Of a DNA stretch of 64,000 nucleotides, positions 1-9,707 are shown in pieces. Numbering within the stretch: the first letter of the stretch is position 1; each line of letters opens with the position of its first letter. The position numbers were made by a program, and so were the translations under genes. The notes beneath the pieces are model-generated. The model was not told the DNA's origin and did no database searches. It was given only the letters and a program-made list of their open reading frames with translations. This stretch comes from Campylobacter sp. CCUG 57310 (GTDB lineage Bacteria > Campylobacterota > Campylobacteria > Campylobacterales > Campylobacteraceae): positions 1,426,001-1,490,000 of the forward strand of contig NZ_CP053845.1 of assembly GCF_013201975.1 (NCBI RefSeq), in the 5' to 3' direction.

Positions 1-1020
1 ATCGCTCTCTTTTACTCTAAGCTCTTTTGCATTTCTTATGACGCTTACTCCGCTTGCATTGGCAAAAGCCACGGCAAGAGCCGGCACTTCATCAATAAGC
101 CAAGAGATATTTTCGCTTACTTCAACGGCTTTAAGAGGAGCGTATCTTATCTCGATCTCGCCTATGCTCTCGTATTCGCTGCTGGTCTCTTTAAATTTTA
201 TATCTGCACCCATTTTTTCAAGTACCCTGTAAGCCTCTATACGGGTTTTATTTAAAAGCATATTTTTAAGCACTAAGTGTGAATTTGGAATGATCGCCGC
301 CGCAACCGCAAAGAAAAATGCAGAGCTTGGATCGTTTGGTACAAAAATTTCAAGAGGCTTAAGAGGATTTTGCATCGGTTTTATAGATACTTCCGTGCCG
401 TTTCGCTCTATTTGCGCACCCATTCCTTTTAGCATTCTTTCAGTATGATCTCGGCTTAACTCAGGCTCATTTATCATGCATCCGTTTGATTTAAGACCCG
501 CTAAAAGCAAAGCGGACTTAACCTGGGCCGAGGCTATTTTACTATCAAATTTAAAATACTCAAGCTTGCTTCCTCGTATCGCAAGCGGTGCTCTATCGCC
601 GTTATTTGCGCCGTCTATCTTGGCTCCCACACCAACAAGAGGCTTTGCGATCCTTGCCATCGGGCGGCGGTTTAGATATTCATCTCCGCTTAGCACGAAA
701 AATCCTTCGCTTGCAGCTAAAAATCCCATAAGCAGTCTCATCGCCGTGCCAGAATTTCCGCACTCAAGCACGACTTCGGGCTCTTTTAAATTTTTAGGCG
801 GGATTATCGTTAGCTCATCATCAGTTTGGGAAATTTCAGCCCCCAAAAACTTGACAATATTTAAAGTATTTAGAGTATCTTCCGCTTTCAGATAGTTTTT
901 TATGCGAGAAGGCTTATCAGAAAGCAACGAAAATATCGCACACCTATGAGATATCGATTTATCAGGAGCGATAACCTCTAATTTTGCATCTATCCTGTCT
1001 CTTAAAGCAAAAATTTTCAT
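1..1020 (-). CDS. aroA: 3-phosphoshikimate 1-carboxyvinyltransferase (EPSP synthase), 3' end outside window
   Basis: Sixth step of the shikimate pathway: joins PEP to shikimate-3-phosphate, in the cytoplasm. My translation starts [16 protein letters not shown] and carries the family signatures DKSISHR (substrate-binding Lys), GNSGTAMRLL and RRPMARI, followed by SRDHTERMLKGMG, all in the expected order. About 340 of the usual ~425 residues are present; the C-terminus lies left of base 1. The ATG (1018-1020) overlaps the pheT stop as ATGA, so translation is probably coupled to the upstream pheS-pheT genes. The other shikimate gene here, aroE, sits 49 kb away. The identification is secure; only the gene's end is unknown. 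Confidence 0.96.
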   Translation of the reverse strand, partial: MKIFALRDRIDAKLEVIAPDKSISHRCAIFSLLSDKPSRIKNYLKAEDTLNTLNIVKFLGAEISQTDDELTIIPPKNLKEPEVVLECGNSGTAMRLLMGFLAASEGFFVLSGDEYLNRRPMARIAKPLVGVGAKIDGANNGDRAPLAIRGSKLEYFKFDSKIASAQVKSALLLAGLKSNGCMINEPELSRDHTERMLKGMGAQIERNGTEVSIKPMQNPLKPLEIFVPNDPSSAFFFAVAAAIIPNSHLVLKNMLLNKTRIEAYRVLEKMGADIKFKETSSEYESIGEIEIRYAPLKAVEVSENISWLIDEVPALAVAFANASGVSVIRNAKELRVKESD

Positions 1021-3350
1021 CTTATCGTAATACCTAAATTCGTATTTAATGCGCTTAAAATTTTATCCATTATAAGCGCGATATCATCGTCCTCAAGCGT
1101 CTTTTGATCATCTTGAAACGTAAATTTGACCGTTAAACTGGAATTTGATCCTAAATTTTTATCTCTATAAATATCAACAGGTAAAAATTCTTTTAGGCAC
1201 TCGATGTTAAGAGCTTTTATACACTCTTTTATCTTTTCAAATCTCATATCTTCAGGCACGATAAGGCTTAAGTCCCTACTTATCGCAGGAAATTTAGAAT
1301 AAGCCTTCGCTACCGTTTTTTTGCATTTTAGCTTATCAAATTCCACTTCACATAGATATGTTTTTGGCAAGTCACGACTGTTTTCAACTCTTATATCAAC
1401 TCTGCCGATGTATCCTACGCAAATATCGTTTTGATAAATTTTAGCCTGCTCAAATTCGCTTAGATAGCCCACATCACCGCTTGGCTTAAGCTCAAAATCA
1501 CCGATTATATTTTTAATGGCTAACGCAAAACTTAAGAAGTCAATCTCGGCAGGCTTTGCGGAATTTAGCAAAGTAGGCTCCTTAACAAGTCCGCTTGCGA
1601 TAAAGCCAAATCTCTGTGCCTGATCGCCGTTTTCGTTAAATACGCTACCAAATTCAAAAATTTTAACTGATTTTTTATAATTTTTGATATTTCTCTCGGC
1701 AGATTTTAAAAGATGATTTATAAGAGTCGGTCTAAGCGTATTTAACTCGCTTGTAATAGGGTTTGCAAGCTCAGCCTTGCAAGGCTTAAACCCAAGCTCG
1801 CTTAATTCTTTTGCATCATCAAAGACATAGTGAACCGATTCAAAAAACCCAACATCAGCAGCTTTTCGCCTTAAATTAAGAGCTCGTTTGTAGTCTTTGT
1901 AAGTATCATTTATCCTGCTTTGCTCACTGAATTTAAGAGGTTTTGAAGCTATGTTATCAATACCTATCATTCGCACTATCTCTTCGCAAACATCTTGTAA
2001 ATTTAGCGTATCATGACGAAATTCCGGAACCTTTACATTTACGCTCTCTTTTTCGGCGTTTAAATTTACTTCAAATCCAAGCTTTTTAAGTATCCTAACC
2101 ACATCATTTCTAGCGATCTCTTGCCCTATCATCTTATTCATTTCGCTCATCGTAAAACTTACGAATTTAGGCTCTTTTGTAAGTAAAGTCTGCTGCGAAC
2201 CCGCATAAAGAACGGCATTTTTGAAATTTGCAAGCAGTTTAAACAGATAATCCGCCCCAAAATCGATATTAGGCTCAGAGCCCCTAAGCGAACGATAAAC
2301 TTGCGTAGAACGAGGAATTTGCTTATCTTCAAATATAGTCGTGGCTATAACTTCAGGGTCAGTATAATTAGCCTCGATAATGATCTTTTTGCTATCTTTT
2401 TCAAGAGCCGCCGAGTCGCTTTGATATATGCCCGCAACTCCTAAAATTTGACCGCCTACTAGAATTTTGCTGGCAAGAAATTTATCTTTTTCAAGATCAA
2501 AAACAACCCTGTCTTCATCTTTTTTAAGCTTATCATAATCATACGCGTTAAATAGCACTCCGGTTGAGTGCGTAGCATATTCCAAAAGTCTTTCCACACA
2601 GTGTTCTTTAGTGCATTCAATGAGTGCTAATCTAATCTTCATAAGCAAATTCTCATTAATAGCATCTTTTAGCTCAAACACCCTATATTGAAAGCTGCTT
2701 TTTAAATTTTCCTCTGCATGAATCGCTAAAATTCGCCCGATTCCAAGCAAATTTTCAGCTTCGTCGTATTTGCTTGCATTTTTTAAAGGCAGATCAAGAG
2801 CTGCCGAAACATCCCTAGCGATACCGTAAACGCTTAAGCAATCGCCCCTGTTTGGCGTTAGCTCTATCTCTATAAAAGTATCGTTTAGTATCGGATACTC
2901 GTTAAGCTCTTTGCCGAGTTTAAGCTCTCCGATACTCTCATCAAGAGGCATAATGCCGTCGTTTGTTTTTACTAATCCAAGCTCACTGGAAGAGCAAATC
3001 ATACCGTTTGACTCTACGCCTCTAAGCTTAGCGCGCTTTATCTCAAGCCCGCTTGGCATAACCGCTCCCACAAGCGCTACAGGCACAAACTGTCCCGCTT
3101 CGACGTTTTTAGCACCGCAAACTATCTGAAGAGTTTCGCTTCCGACATCTACTTGACATACACTTAGCTTCTCGGCATTTTCATGCTTAGCTTTGCTTTT
3201 TACATACCCTACTACGATTTTTTCAGGAATTTTTATCTCATTAAAGCTATCAACCTCAAGACCTATTGAATTTAACGTCTTTAAAAGAGTTTCGTTGCCA
3301 GTATTTGATATATCTACCCACTCATTTAGCCAATTTCTTGAAATTATCAT
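1017..3350 (-). CDS. pheT: phenylalanine--tRNA ligase beta subunit
   Basis: Beta chain of the alpha2-beta2 enzyme that charges tRNA-Phe. At 777 aa it has the full family layout: an N-terminal EMAP/OB-type tRNA-binding domain (about 40-150, [16 protein letters not shown]), the B3/B4 region, B5, the catalytic-like core, and a C-terminal ferredoxin-fold anticodon-binding domain (from about 690, [18 protein letters not shown]). It overlaps pheS by 4 nt (ATG at 3348-3350) and aroA by 3 nt at its end, so pheS-pheT-aroA reads as one translationally coupled operon. I see no disruption. Confidence 0.98.
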   Translation of the reverse strand: MIISRNWLNEWVDISNTGNETLLKTLNSIGLEVDSFNEIKIPEKIVVGYVKSKAKHENAEKLSVCQVDVGSETLQIVCGAKNVEAGQFVPVALVGAVMPSGLEIKRAKLRGVESNGMICSSSELGLVKTNDGIMPLDESIGELKLGKELNEYPILNDTFIEIELTPNRGDCLSVYGIARDVSAALDLPLKNASKYDEAENLLGIGRILAIHAEENLKSSFQYRVFELKDAINENLLMKIRLALIECTKEHCVERLLEYATHSTGVLFNAYDYDKLKKDEDRVVFDLEKDKFLASKILVGGQILGVAGIYQSDSAALEKDSKKIIIEANYTDPEVIATTIFEDKQIPRSTQVYRSLRGSEPNIDFGADYLFKLLANFKNAVLYAGSQQTLLTKEPKFVSFTMSEMNKMIGQEIARNDVVRILKKLGFEVNLNAEKESVNVKVPEFRHDTLNLQDVCEEIVRMIGIDNIASKPLKFSEQSRINDTYKDYKRALNLRRKAADVGFFESVHYVFDDAKELSELGFKPCKAELANPITSELNTLRPTLINHLLKSAERNIKNYKKSVKIFEFGSVFNENGDQAQRFGFIASGLVKEPTLLNSAKPAEIDFLSFALAIKNIIGDFELKPSGDVGYLSEFEQAKIYQNDICVGYIGRVDIRVENSRDLPKTYLCEVEFDKLKCKKTVAKAYSKFPAISRDLSLIVPEDMRFEKIKECIKALNIECLKEFLPVDIYRDKNLGSNSSLTVKFTFQDDQKTLEDDDIALIMDKILSALNTNLGITIR

Positions 3351-4339
3351 TTAAACTGCTCCAATAATCTTAAATCTCCCTCAAAAAGCGAGCGCAAATC
3401 AGGAATTTGATGAAGTAGCATTGCAAATCTCTCTACTCCAAGCCCAAAGGCATATCCGCTTACGTTTTTATAGCCGACCGCCTTAAATACGTTTGAGTCA
3501 ACCACTCCGCATCCAAGCACTTCAAGCCAGCCTGTCTGCTTGCATACTCTACATCCTTCGCCCTTACAAAAGATACAGCTTATATCAACTTCGGCCGATG
3601 GCTCCGTAAAAGGAAAGAAGCTTGGGCGGAAACGAACCTGCACGTCGCCAAACATATATCTTAAGAAATTTTCAAGCATACTTTTTAAATTTGCAAAGCT
3701 AACCACTCCCTCATCCTCAACCACAAGCCCCTCGACCTGATGAAACATCGGAGTATGCGTTAGGTCCATATCGCGTCTAAAAACGCTTCCCGGAGCTATC
3801 ATGCGAATAGGCGGCTTAGTGCTCATCATAGTTCTAACTTGAACCGGGCTGGTATGCGTACGAAGCAGCTTAAAGTCCTTAAAGTAAAACGTATCTTGCA
3901 TATCTCGCGCAGGGTGATATTTAGGCAAATTTAGCGCTTCAAAGTTATGAAAATCATCCTCTATGAGAGGTCCTGTTTCAAGAGAGAAATTCTGCATCAT
4001 AAAATACTCTATGATCTTATCCATAGTAGCCATCACAGGATGAAGAGCACCCGTTGAATTTGGCTCGTTAAAGAGCGTCACGTCTATGGCGCTTGCTTTC
4101 ATATTAGCCTTTATTTCGCTATTTTCAAGCTCTGATTTTTTGCTTGCAAGCAGGGTTTCAAACTCATCTCTTAGCTTGTTTAAATTCGCCGCAAATGATT
4201 TTTTTTCATCATCGCTCATGTCTTTTAATTTCGCAAATTCGGATGTGATAAGACCTTTTTTGCCAAGTAGATCAACTCGAATTCTGTCAAGTTCGGCTAA
4301 ATTACTGCACCTACTTATACTATCTTTATACTCTTGCAA
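3347..4339 (-). CDS. pheS: phenylalanine--tRNA ligase alpha subunit
   Basis: Catalytic alpha chain of phenylalanyl-tRNA synthetase (class II). Motif 2 appears as [18 protein letters not shown] and motif 3 as [18 protein letters not shown]; a [12 protein letters not shown] cluster, usual in bacterial PheS, lies between them. I place the start at TTG 4339-4337 (LQEYKDSI), not at the ATG 42 nt upstream: the TTG is preceded five bases away by a GAGGTAAG ribosome-binding site, and the resulting 330 aa matches the family length, whereas the extra 14 residues are not family-like. It overlaps pheT by 4 nt. It is the first gene of the pheS-pheT-aroA operon. Confidence 0.96.
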   Translation of the reverse strand: MQEYKDSISRCSNLAELDRIRVDLLGKKGLITSEFAKLKDMSDDEKKSFAANLNKLRDEFETLLASKKSELENSEIKANMKASAIDVTLFNEPNSTGALHPVMATMDKIIEYFMMQNFSLETGPLIEDDFHNFEALNLPKYHPARDMQDTFYFKDFKLLRTHTSPVQVRTMMSTKPPIRMIAPGSVFRRDMDLTHTPMFHQVEGLVVEDEGVVSFANLKSMLENFLRYMFGDVQVRFRPSFFPFTEPSAEVDISCIFCKGEGCRVCKQTGWLEVLGCGVVDSNVFKAVGYKNVSGYAFGLGVERFAMLLHQIPDLRSLFEGDLRLLEQFK

Positions 4340-4471
4340 ATTCTTACCTCGTGTTAAATTTTTTGTTCTGATTGTAGTCAATTTTTAATAAAATCTGCAT
4401 AAAAGGTCTTTTGCTTTATAAAATTTAGTTTTGAATTGTTATAATTTGAAAATTTTAAACAGGAGAAAGAA

Positions 4472-4825
4472 ATGACAATTTTTGAAAAGATAGTAGCGGG
4501 CGAAATTCCTTGCAACAAAGTGCTGGAAAACGATAAATTTCTGGCTTTTAACGACATAAATCCAAAAGCGCCGATTCATATCCTCATAATTCCAAAAAAA
4601 CACTTTAAAAATTTCCAAGAGATGGACGCGAGCTTAATGAGCGAGATGACTAAATTCATCCAAGAGGTCGCAACTCTTATGGGGCTTGATAAAAGCGGTT
4701 ATCGCCTAGTAACAAACAACGGCGAAAACGGCGGTCAAGAGGTTATGCACTTGCATTTTCATATGCTTGGCGGCGCCAAACTCGGCTGGGTTGATGCAGC
4801 TACCGATCCGCAATCAACATTTTAA
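4472..4825 (+). CDS. HIT-family (histidine triad) nucleotide-binding protein, HinT-like
   Basis: A 117-aa HIT-domain protein. The triad HLHFHMLGG lies near the C-terminus and the family opening TIFEKIVAGEIPCNKVLEND is at the N-terminus, as in HinT-type purine nucleoside phosphoramidases that hydrolyse AMP-lysine or AMP-amide substrates. A strong AGGAGA ribosome-binding site precedes the ATG. It is a single gene, divergent from pheS and convergent with argH, with a terminator hairpin just after the stop. Its physiological substrate is unknown, as for most bacterial members. Confidence 0.93.
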   Translation: MTIFEKIVAGEIPCNKVLENDKFLAFNDINPKAPIHILIIPKKHFKNFQEMDASLMSEMTKFIQEVATLMGLDKSGYRLVTNNGENGGQEVMHLHFHMLGGAKLGWVDAATDPQSTF

Positions 4826-4833
4826 ACCGACCG

Positions 4834-4856
4834 GAAGGGCTAAACACCCTTCTTTT
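4834..4856 (+). terminator. intrinsic terminator after the HIT gene
   Basis: Six-base stem GAAGGG/CCCTTC (4834-4839 with 4847-4852), 7-nt loop, followed by TTTT. It lies 9 nt past the HIT stop and may help separate it from the convergent argH. Confidence 0.6.
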
Positions 4857-4921
4857 GGTGTAAATTTCTATTTTTTAAATTTTATCTTCGATACAAGCCT
4901 TTTTCAAATCCAAATTTTAGA

Positions 4922-6310
4922 TTATCTTAAATTTTTCAGCCACTCGTTAATCAAATTTATCTGCTTTTGCACGCTAGAATTTGCCGTGCCTCCAAGCGAC
5001 GTTCTAGCCTCTTTTGAGGCGTGCAGATCTAAAAATTTAACCGCATTTTCGTCCAAATTTTCATCGACATCTTTTAACTGCTCAGAGCTAAGCTCGCTTA
5101 GATCAACGCCCAAACTCTCAGCCTTTGCCACAGCCTTACCCGTGATAAAGTGAGCGGTTCTAAACGGCACGTTTTTTTCTCGCACTAGAAAATCAGCCAG
5201 ATCGGTTGCGCTTAAATGCCCTTTTTTAGTAGCTTCAAGCATATTTTTTTCATTAAATTTAGCCTCTTTCATCATCTCATTTAAAATATGAACCGATGTA
5301 AGCGCAGTATGTACGCTATCAAAAACACTTTCTTTATCCTCTTGCATGTCTTTGTTATAGGCTAACGGCAAGCCTTTCATGGTAGTTAAAAGCGCTATCA
5401 AATTTCCATTTACGCGACCCGTTTTTCCGCGGATAAGTTCCGCTACGTCGGGGTTTTTCTTCTGAGGCATGATAGAGCTTCCCGTAGAGTAAGTATCGCT
5501 AATGGTTACAAAGCCAAATTCTTGCGAACTCCAGAGTATCAACTCCTCGCAAAGACGCGAAGCATGAGTCATCAGCACGCTTATGTTAAATAAAATTTCC
5601 ATAGCAAAATCACGATCAGAAACGCTATCCATCGCATTTTGCGTAACGCCGCTAAATTTAAGCTCTTGCGCCACAATCTTTCTATCTATAGGATGTGGCG
5701 TGCCCGCAAGTGCAGCTGAACCTAGCGGACAGAGATTATTTCGCTCGTGCGAGCTTGCAAATCGTTCATAATCGCGCTTAAACATAAAAGCGTAAGCAAG
5801 CAAGTGATAAGCAAGGCTTACCGGCTGAGCGTGCTGAAGGTGCGTAAAACCGGGCATTAGCGTATCAAGATGCTTACTTGCGATGGAATTTAAAGTAGAG
5901 ACAAAAGAGTAAATTTCATCCATGATTTCAAGCGAGCTACGCTGCACATAAAGTCTAAAATCAAGAGCGACCTGATCGTTTCTGCTACGCGCCGTATGTA
6001 GTCTTCCTCCAAGCTCACTTCCGATGATCTCGCTTAAGCGCTTTTCAACCGCCATGTGGATGTCTTCATCCTCGATTTTAAACTCAAATTTATTATGCTC
6101 TATCTCGCCCAAAACTATATCAAGTCCTTTTATGATGGTTTGTGCCTCTTCTTGCTTTAGTATCCCGCACTCGCCAAGCATTTTTGCATGAGCCTTGCTA
6201 CCTGCGATATCTTCGCGATAAAGGTTTTTATCAAATCCTATAGAGGCGTTAAACTCTTCAAGTAATTTGCTGCTTTCGTTTTTAAATCTGCCCGACCACA
6301 TCTTTTTCAT
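4922..6310 (-). CDS. argH: argininosuccinate lyase
   Basis: Last step of arginine synthesis: splits argininosuccinate to arginine and fumarate. At 462 aa it is full length for the fumarase/aspartase superfamily. The superfamily signature [12 protein letters not shown], containing the mobile catalytic loop, is present, as are [12 protein letters not shown] and the conserved opening MWSGRF. The first ATG follows AAGGA at good spacing. It is transcribed alone in the minus direction after the pseudogene region. As I recall, argH sits beside pckA and pycB in C. jejuni too, so this is conserved order. Confidence 0.98.
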   Translation of the reverse strand: MKKMWSGRFKNESSKLLEEFNASIGFDKNLYREDIAGSKAHAKMLGECGILKQEEAQTIIKGLDIVLGEIEHNKFEFKIEDEDIHMAVEKRLSEIIGSELGGRLHTARSRNDQVALDFRLYVQRSSLEIMDEIYSFVSTLNSIASKHLDTLMPGFTHLQHAQPVSLAYHLLAYAFMFKRDYERFASSHERNNLCPLGSAALAGTPHPIDRKIVAQELKFSGVTQNAMDSVSDRDFAMEILFNISVLMTHASRLCEELILWSSQEFGFVTISDTYSTGSSIMPQKKNPDVAELIRGKTGRVNGNLIALLTTMKGLPLAYNKDMQEDKESVFDSVHTALTSVHILNEMMKEAKFNEKNMLEATKKGHLSATDLADFLVREKNVPFRTAHFITGKAVAKAESLGVDLSELSSEQLKDVDENLDENAVKFLDLHASKEARTSLGGTANSSVQKQINLINEWLKNLR

Positions 6311-6412
6311 GATTTTTCCTTTTTAAATTTAAATGCTATTTTATAAAATTTAGCCTAAAGAAAATCCAAATCGCCTAAAGATTATAAAAATTCCACGATT
6401 TTAAAATTTGAA

Positions 6413-6752
6413 GCTATAATAGTAAAAACTCTAGGGAATTTTAAAACTTATGCCTTTAGAGCTTAATATGAAAGAGTATGCCTCAAAAGAGAAATTTGCA
6501 AATTTTGGGCAAATTTTATCCTCAAACGATTCCGCTTAAGGGGATATAAAAGTCGGCGATTTGTTGCTGTATAGATCAGATACCCTAGTGCTGTTTTATA
6601 AGGATTTCAATGAGAACTTTTATAAATACACAAAAATCGGCACTATAAAAAATACCGACGAGCTTTTAAAAGCGCTTGGAAATGGTGATGTGAAAGTAAA
6701 ATTAAGCTTCAAAAATAGTCTTAAACCTACTTTCTTAAACCTCTTCCTATAA
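6413..6752 (+). pseudogene. decayed cyclophilin-like-fold protein
   Basis: Remnant of a small cyclophilin-like-fold protein (the PF18050-type family, as I recall it). From ATG 6450 one frame reads MPLELNMKEYASKEKFANF, meets TAA at 6537, and continues in the same frame as GDIKVGDLLLYRSDTLVLF, then KIGTIKNTDELLKALGNGD and VKVKLSF. These blocks match the family order (LPL.LN...Y..., GDL.LY.S..LVLFYK.F, I.....L..ALG.G.V.V). The expected N-terminal strand is not in this frame; a related-looking stretch (VKTLGNFKT, 6428 onward) is in another. So there is at least one nonsense codon and one likely frameshift. The 3' end overlaps the convergent lipoprotein gene by 26 nt. No good ribosome-binding site is seen. 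Confidence 0.62.
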
Positions 6753-8100
6753 GAACAAATACTATTATCACGCCGATAACCATAAGTGTGGCTTTGATGA
6801 TATAAATTTTGCGTTCGCTTTTGGCTTTTGGCGAACTTTCGCTAAGGCGAACTTTGACCTCATCTCCACCGCTTGTCTTTATCGTAAGTATATCACCCTC
6901 CAAGCCGCTTAAATTCACGCTTAAAGTGTTTGTTCCGCTTTGTTTAATCTCTGAATTTAAAAGAGCGGATGAATTATAAGAGTAGCTTGTAAGCAGGTCG
7001 TTACAGTCCTTTGGACGAAAGAAAATTTCATATACGGTATCCGGTTTTACGCTCAACACATCGCCGTCTTTTGCATCAAAATAAGGAAATTTAAGCGTTT
7101 TGGTCTTGAAATTCCACTTTATCTGTTTAGGTTCATTTTCTTGAGTGTAACTAAAAATAGCCGTATAATCTGCGCCAAATTCAAAAACATCTCTTGAAAA
7201 CGCAGCAAACTGATGAGATGAAAATTTGCGGTTTATGTCGCTTTTTTGATCTAGAATTTTTAAATTTCTAAGCTTCTCATCGCCTTTATAAATTTCAAAA
7301 TTCAGAAATTTTATATCTTTTAAGCTCTCGTTAAATTCTATACTTACAGGGTTTGAAGTGATCTTGCACTCAGGAAACGGATCTGGAACTTCGCCGCTAA
7401 AATAAGGCACAACAGGAGCTTTATCAGGGAATTTTACATGCTGTTTGGTTGATTTTAAAAACCCTTCAAGCCTAGTGTCTTTTACTTTGATATCTTTATT
7501 CGCACAGACATTTGTGTAGAATTTACCGAGGCCGTTATCACTCGCACCTCTTTTGCAAAAGCCATTAAGATTTGAGTTGCCCATCAAAAAAACATAAGCG
7601 CTAAATTTATCAGAAGTTGCCGCGCTGAAACCTACTTCATTTACGCTTAAATTTAAAAAGGCAAACCGATGATAAATCGCCGAAAAAAGCCCGTCTATGG
7701 AGGTTATAAAGTCACTCTTATAAGCTATATTTTCAAGCACGTGCATAGAGTTATAGCCTGCAAATTTTGCTCTATCGCCCGGAGTTACACCTGTAAATTT
7801 TGCAAGCCCGGCACTCTCGTCATGCCCCATATATGAGTTGGCCACGCTGTATTCGGCGTGATTTTTAGAAGCCAAGCTCAAATTTTCATTAAATTTAAGC
7901 GCAAACAGCCCCGAGCCTCTGCGGTAGTCGTTTAAATAGCTAAGCGCATCGCTATCGATTATGTAAGAAATTTGAGGCTGGCTTGCCTCTTTGAGTCTTG
8001 CGGGATCGTAGCTATTTTTGTAGTCGCACCCCGCAAGAAAAATAAATCCGAAAGCAATCAACCCAAATTTAAGCTTTTGGGCCTGCTTTTGCGTATTCAA
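6727..8100 (-). CDS. CAP/SCP-domain (YkwD-like) lipoprotein
   Basis: 457 aa. The N-terminus has a lipoprotein signal with lipobox FLAGC (Cys25). A CAP domain follows (about 55-190: [58 protein letters not shown]), as in SCP/YkwD proteins. A middle Ig-like region and a C-terminal hydrophobic helix (about 433-452) ending GRGLRK complete it. The gene starts at TTG 8100-8098 after AGAGGG and overlaps the pckA 3' end by 32 nt. Being anchored at both ends is unusual. Bacterial CAP proteins mostly have no known activity; a cell-envelope role is an inference. Confidence 0.85.
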   Translation of the reverse strand: MNTQKQAQKLKFGLIAFGFIFLAGCDYKNSYDPARLKEASQPQISYIIDSDALSYLNDYRRGSGLFALKFNENLSLASKNHAEYSVANSYMGHDESAGLAKFTGVTPGDRAKFAGYNSMHVLENIAYKSDFITSIDGLFSAIYHRFAFLNLSVNEVGFSAATSDKFSAYVFLMGNSNLNGFCKRGASDNGLGKFYTNVCANKDIKVKDTRLEGFLKSTKQHVKFPDKAPVVPYFSGEVPDPFPECKITSNPVSIEFNESLKDIKFLNFEIYKGDEKLRNLKILDQKSDINRKFSSHQFAAFSRDVFEFGADYTAIFSYTQENEPKQIKWNFKTKTLKFPYFDAKDGDVLSVKPDTVYEIFFRPKDCNDLLTSYSYNSSALLNSEIKQSGTNTLSVNLSGLEGDILTIKTSGGDEVKVRLSESSPKAKSERKIYIIKATLMVIGVIIVFVLIGRGLRK

Positions 8101-9646
8101 CGCCCTCTTTCACATCTTCATATCGTTTGAAATTTGCTTCAAACATCTTAGCAAGCTTATCTCTCATGGCTATATATTCATCTTTATTTTCCCAAGTATT
8201 TATCGGATTTAAAAGCTTTGTTTCCACGCCAGCAAGCTCTTTTGGGATAGATAAGTTAAATTTCTCAAAATTCTCAAACTCACACTCTCTTATGCTTCCG
8301 TCAAGTATAGCATTTATGCAAGCGCGAGTAGCTTTTATGCTCATTCTTTTGCCGACCCCGTAAGCGCCGCCGCTCCAGCCGGTATTTACAAGATATACAT
8401 TTACATCGTGCTTATCTATTTTTTCACCTAAAAGCTTAGCATATACGGTTGGATGAAGCGGCATAAATGGCTCGCCAAAGCAAGCGGAAAACGTCGCTAC
8501 AGGCTCGGTTATACCGCGCTCTGTTCCTGCAACTTTAGCCGTATATCCGCTTAAGAAATAATACATCGCCTGCTCTTTTGTAAGCTTTGCAACAGGAGGA
8601 AGCACGCCAAACGCATCCGCCGTTAAAAATATAATATTTTGCGGATGTCCGGCACTTAGACTTGGCTCGTGATTTTCAATATGTTCAATCGGATAGCTTA
8701 CGCGCGTATTTTCAGTCTTGCTTCCGTCTTTATAATCAACCACTCCGTTTGCATCCGCCACGACGTTTTCAAGTAGTGCGTTGCGCTTAATAGCTGCATA
8801 AATTTCAGGCTCGCTCTCAGGATCAAGGTTTATACATTTTGCGTAGCATCCGCCTTCAAAGTTAAACACGCCGTCATCGTCCCAGCCGTGCTCATCATCG
8901 CCTATTAGCTTTCTTTTTGGATCTGTTGAAAGAGTGGTTTTGCCCGTTCCGCTAAGACCGAAGAAAAGCGCCGTATCACCTTCTTTGCCTACATTCGCAG
9001 AGCAGTGCATGCTTAGCTTGCCTTCAAGAGGAAGCCAGTAGTTCATCATCGAAAAAATACCCTTTTTCATCTCTCCGCCATACCATGTTCCGCCTATAAC
9101 GGCAACGTTTTCTTCGATATTAAATATAACAAAAACTTCTGAATTTAGACCGTCTTCTTTGAAATTTTCATTTGAACATTTACAAGCGTTATAAACTACA
9201 AAATCCGGGCTGAATTTCGCCAAATCCTCTTTACTCGGGCGAATAAACATATTTTTTACGAAATGCGCCTGCCAAGCAACCTCTGTTATAAATCTAACCG
9301 ATTTTTTACTCTTATCGCTAGAGCCGCAAAATGCGTCTTGTACGTAGATATCTTTACCGCTTAATCTATCCTTGGCCTTTTTAAGAAGTTTGTCAAAAAG
9401 CTCTTTTGAGATAGGCTGATTTACCTTTCCCCAAGCGATGTATTTAGCGCTTGGATCTTGCTTCACGAAATACTTATCCTTAGGGCTTCTGCCAGTAAAA
9501 ATACCCGTATCGACCATAAAGGTTCCGTTGCTACTCACCCTTCCTTCGCCGTTATTTTTCTCATGCTCAAAAAGCTCATCATAGCTTAAGTTATGATAAA
9601 TATTTTTGATACCCTGCAACCCCAACTTATCGAATTCATTTACCAT
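8069..9646 (-). CDS. pckA: phosphoenolpyruvate carboxykinase (ATP)
   Basis: Converts oxaloacetate plus ATP to PEP plus CO2, the gluconeogenic entry step. 525 aa, the normal length for the ATP-dependent class. Signatures seen: [14 protein letters not shown] near the N-terminus, the P-loop [11 protein letters not shown], the metal-binding LIGDDEHGW and the C-terminal [14 protein letters not shown]. An AAGGAACAACA ribosome-binding region precedes the ATG. It lies just downstream of pycB in the same direction; together they would route pyruvate to oxaloacetate to PEP, useful in an organism that grows on amino and organic acids. Confidence 0.98.
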   Translation of the reverse strand: MVNEFDKLGLQGIKNIYHNLSYDELFEHEKNNGEGRVSSNGTFMVDTGIFTGRSPKDKYFVKQDPSAKYIAWGKVNQPISKELFDKLLKKAKDRLSGKDIYVQDAFCGSSDKSKKSVRFITEVAWQAHFVKNMFIRPSKEDLAKFSPDFVVYNACKCSNENFKEDGLNSEVFVIFNIEENVAVIGGTWYGGEMKKGIFSMMNYWLPLEGKLSMHCSANVGKEGDTALFFGLSGTGKTTLSTDPKRKLIGDDEHGWDDDGVFNFEGGCYAKCINLDPESEPEIYAAIKRNALLENVVADANGVVDYKDGSKTENTRVSYPIEHIENHEPSLSAGHPQNIIFLTADAFGVLPPVAKLTKEQAMYYFLSGYTAKVAGTERGITEPVATFSACFGEPFMPLHPTVYAKLLGEKIDKHDVNVYLVNTGWSGGAYGVGKRMSIKATRACINAILDGSIRECEFENFEKFNLSIPKELAGVETKLLNPINTWENKDEYIAMRDKLAKMFEANFKRYEDVKEGVEYAKAGPKA

Positions 9647-9707
9647 TGTTGTTCCTTTTTATTTATATCATCTGATTTTATTTTTATAAAGCATAGATCA
9701 AAAAATA

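Noticed and set aside
4340-4381. 14-codon N-terminal extension of PheS from ATG 4381
   Set aside because: A strong GAGGTAAG site lies between it and TTG 4339, and the added residues are not family-like.
8069-8100. pckA/CAP-lipoprotein overlap as evidence of a wrong start
   Set aside because: Starting the lipoprotein after the overlap would truncate the signal peptide; the TTG with AGAGGG yields a proper lipobox at residue 25.
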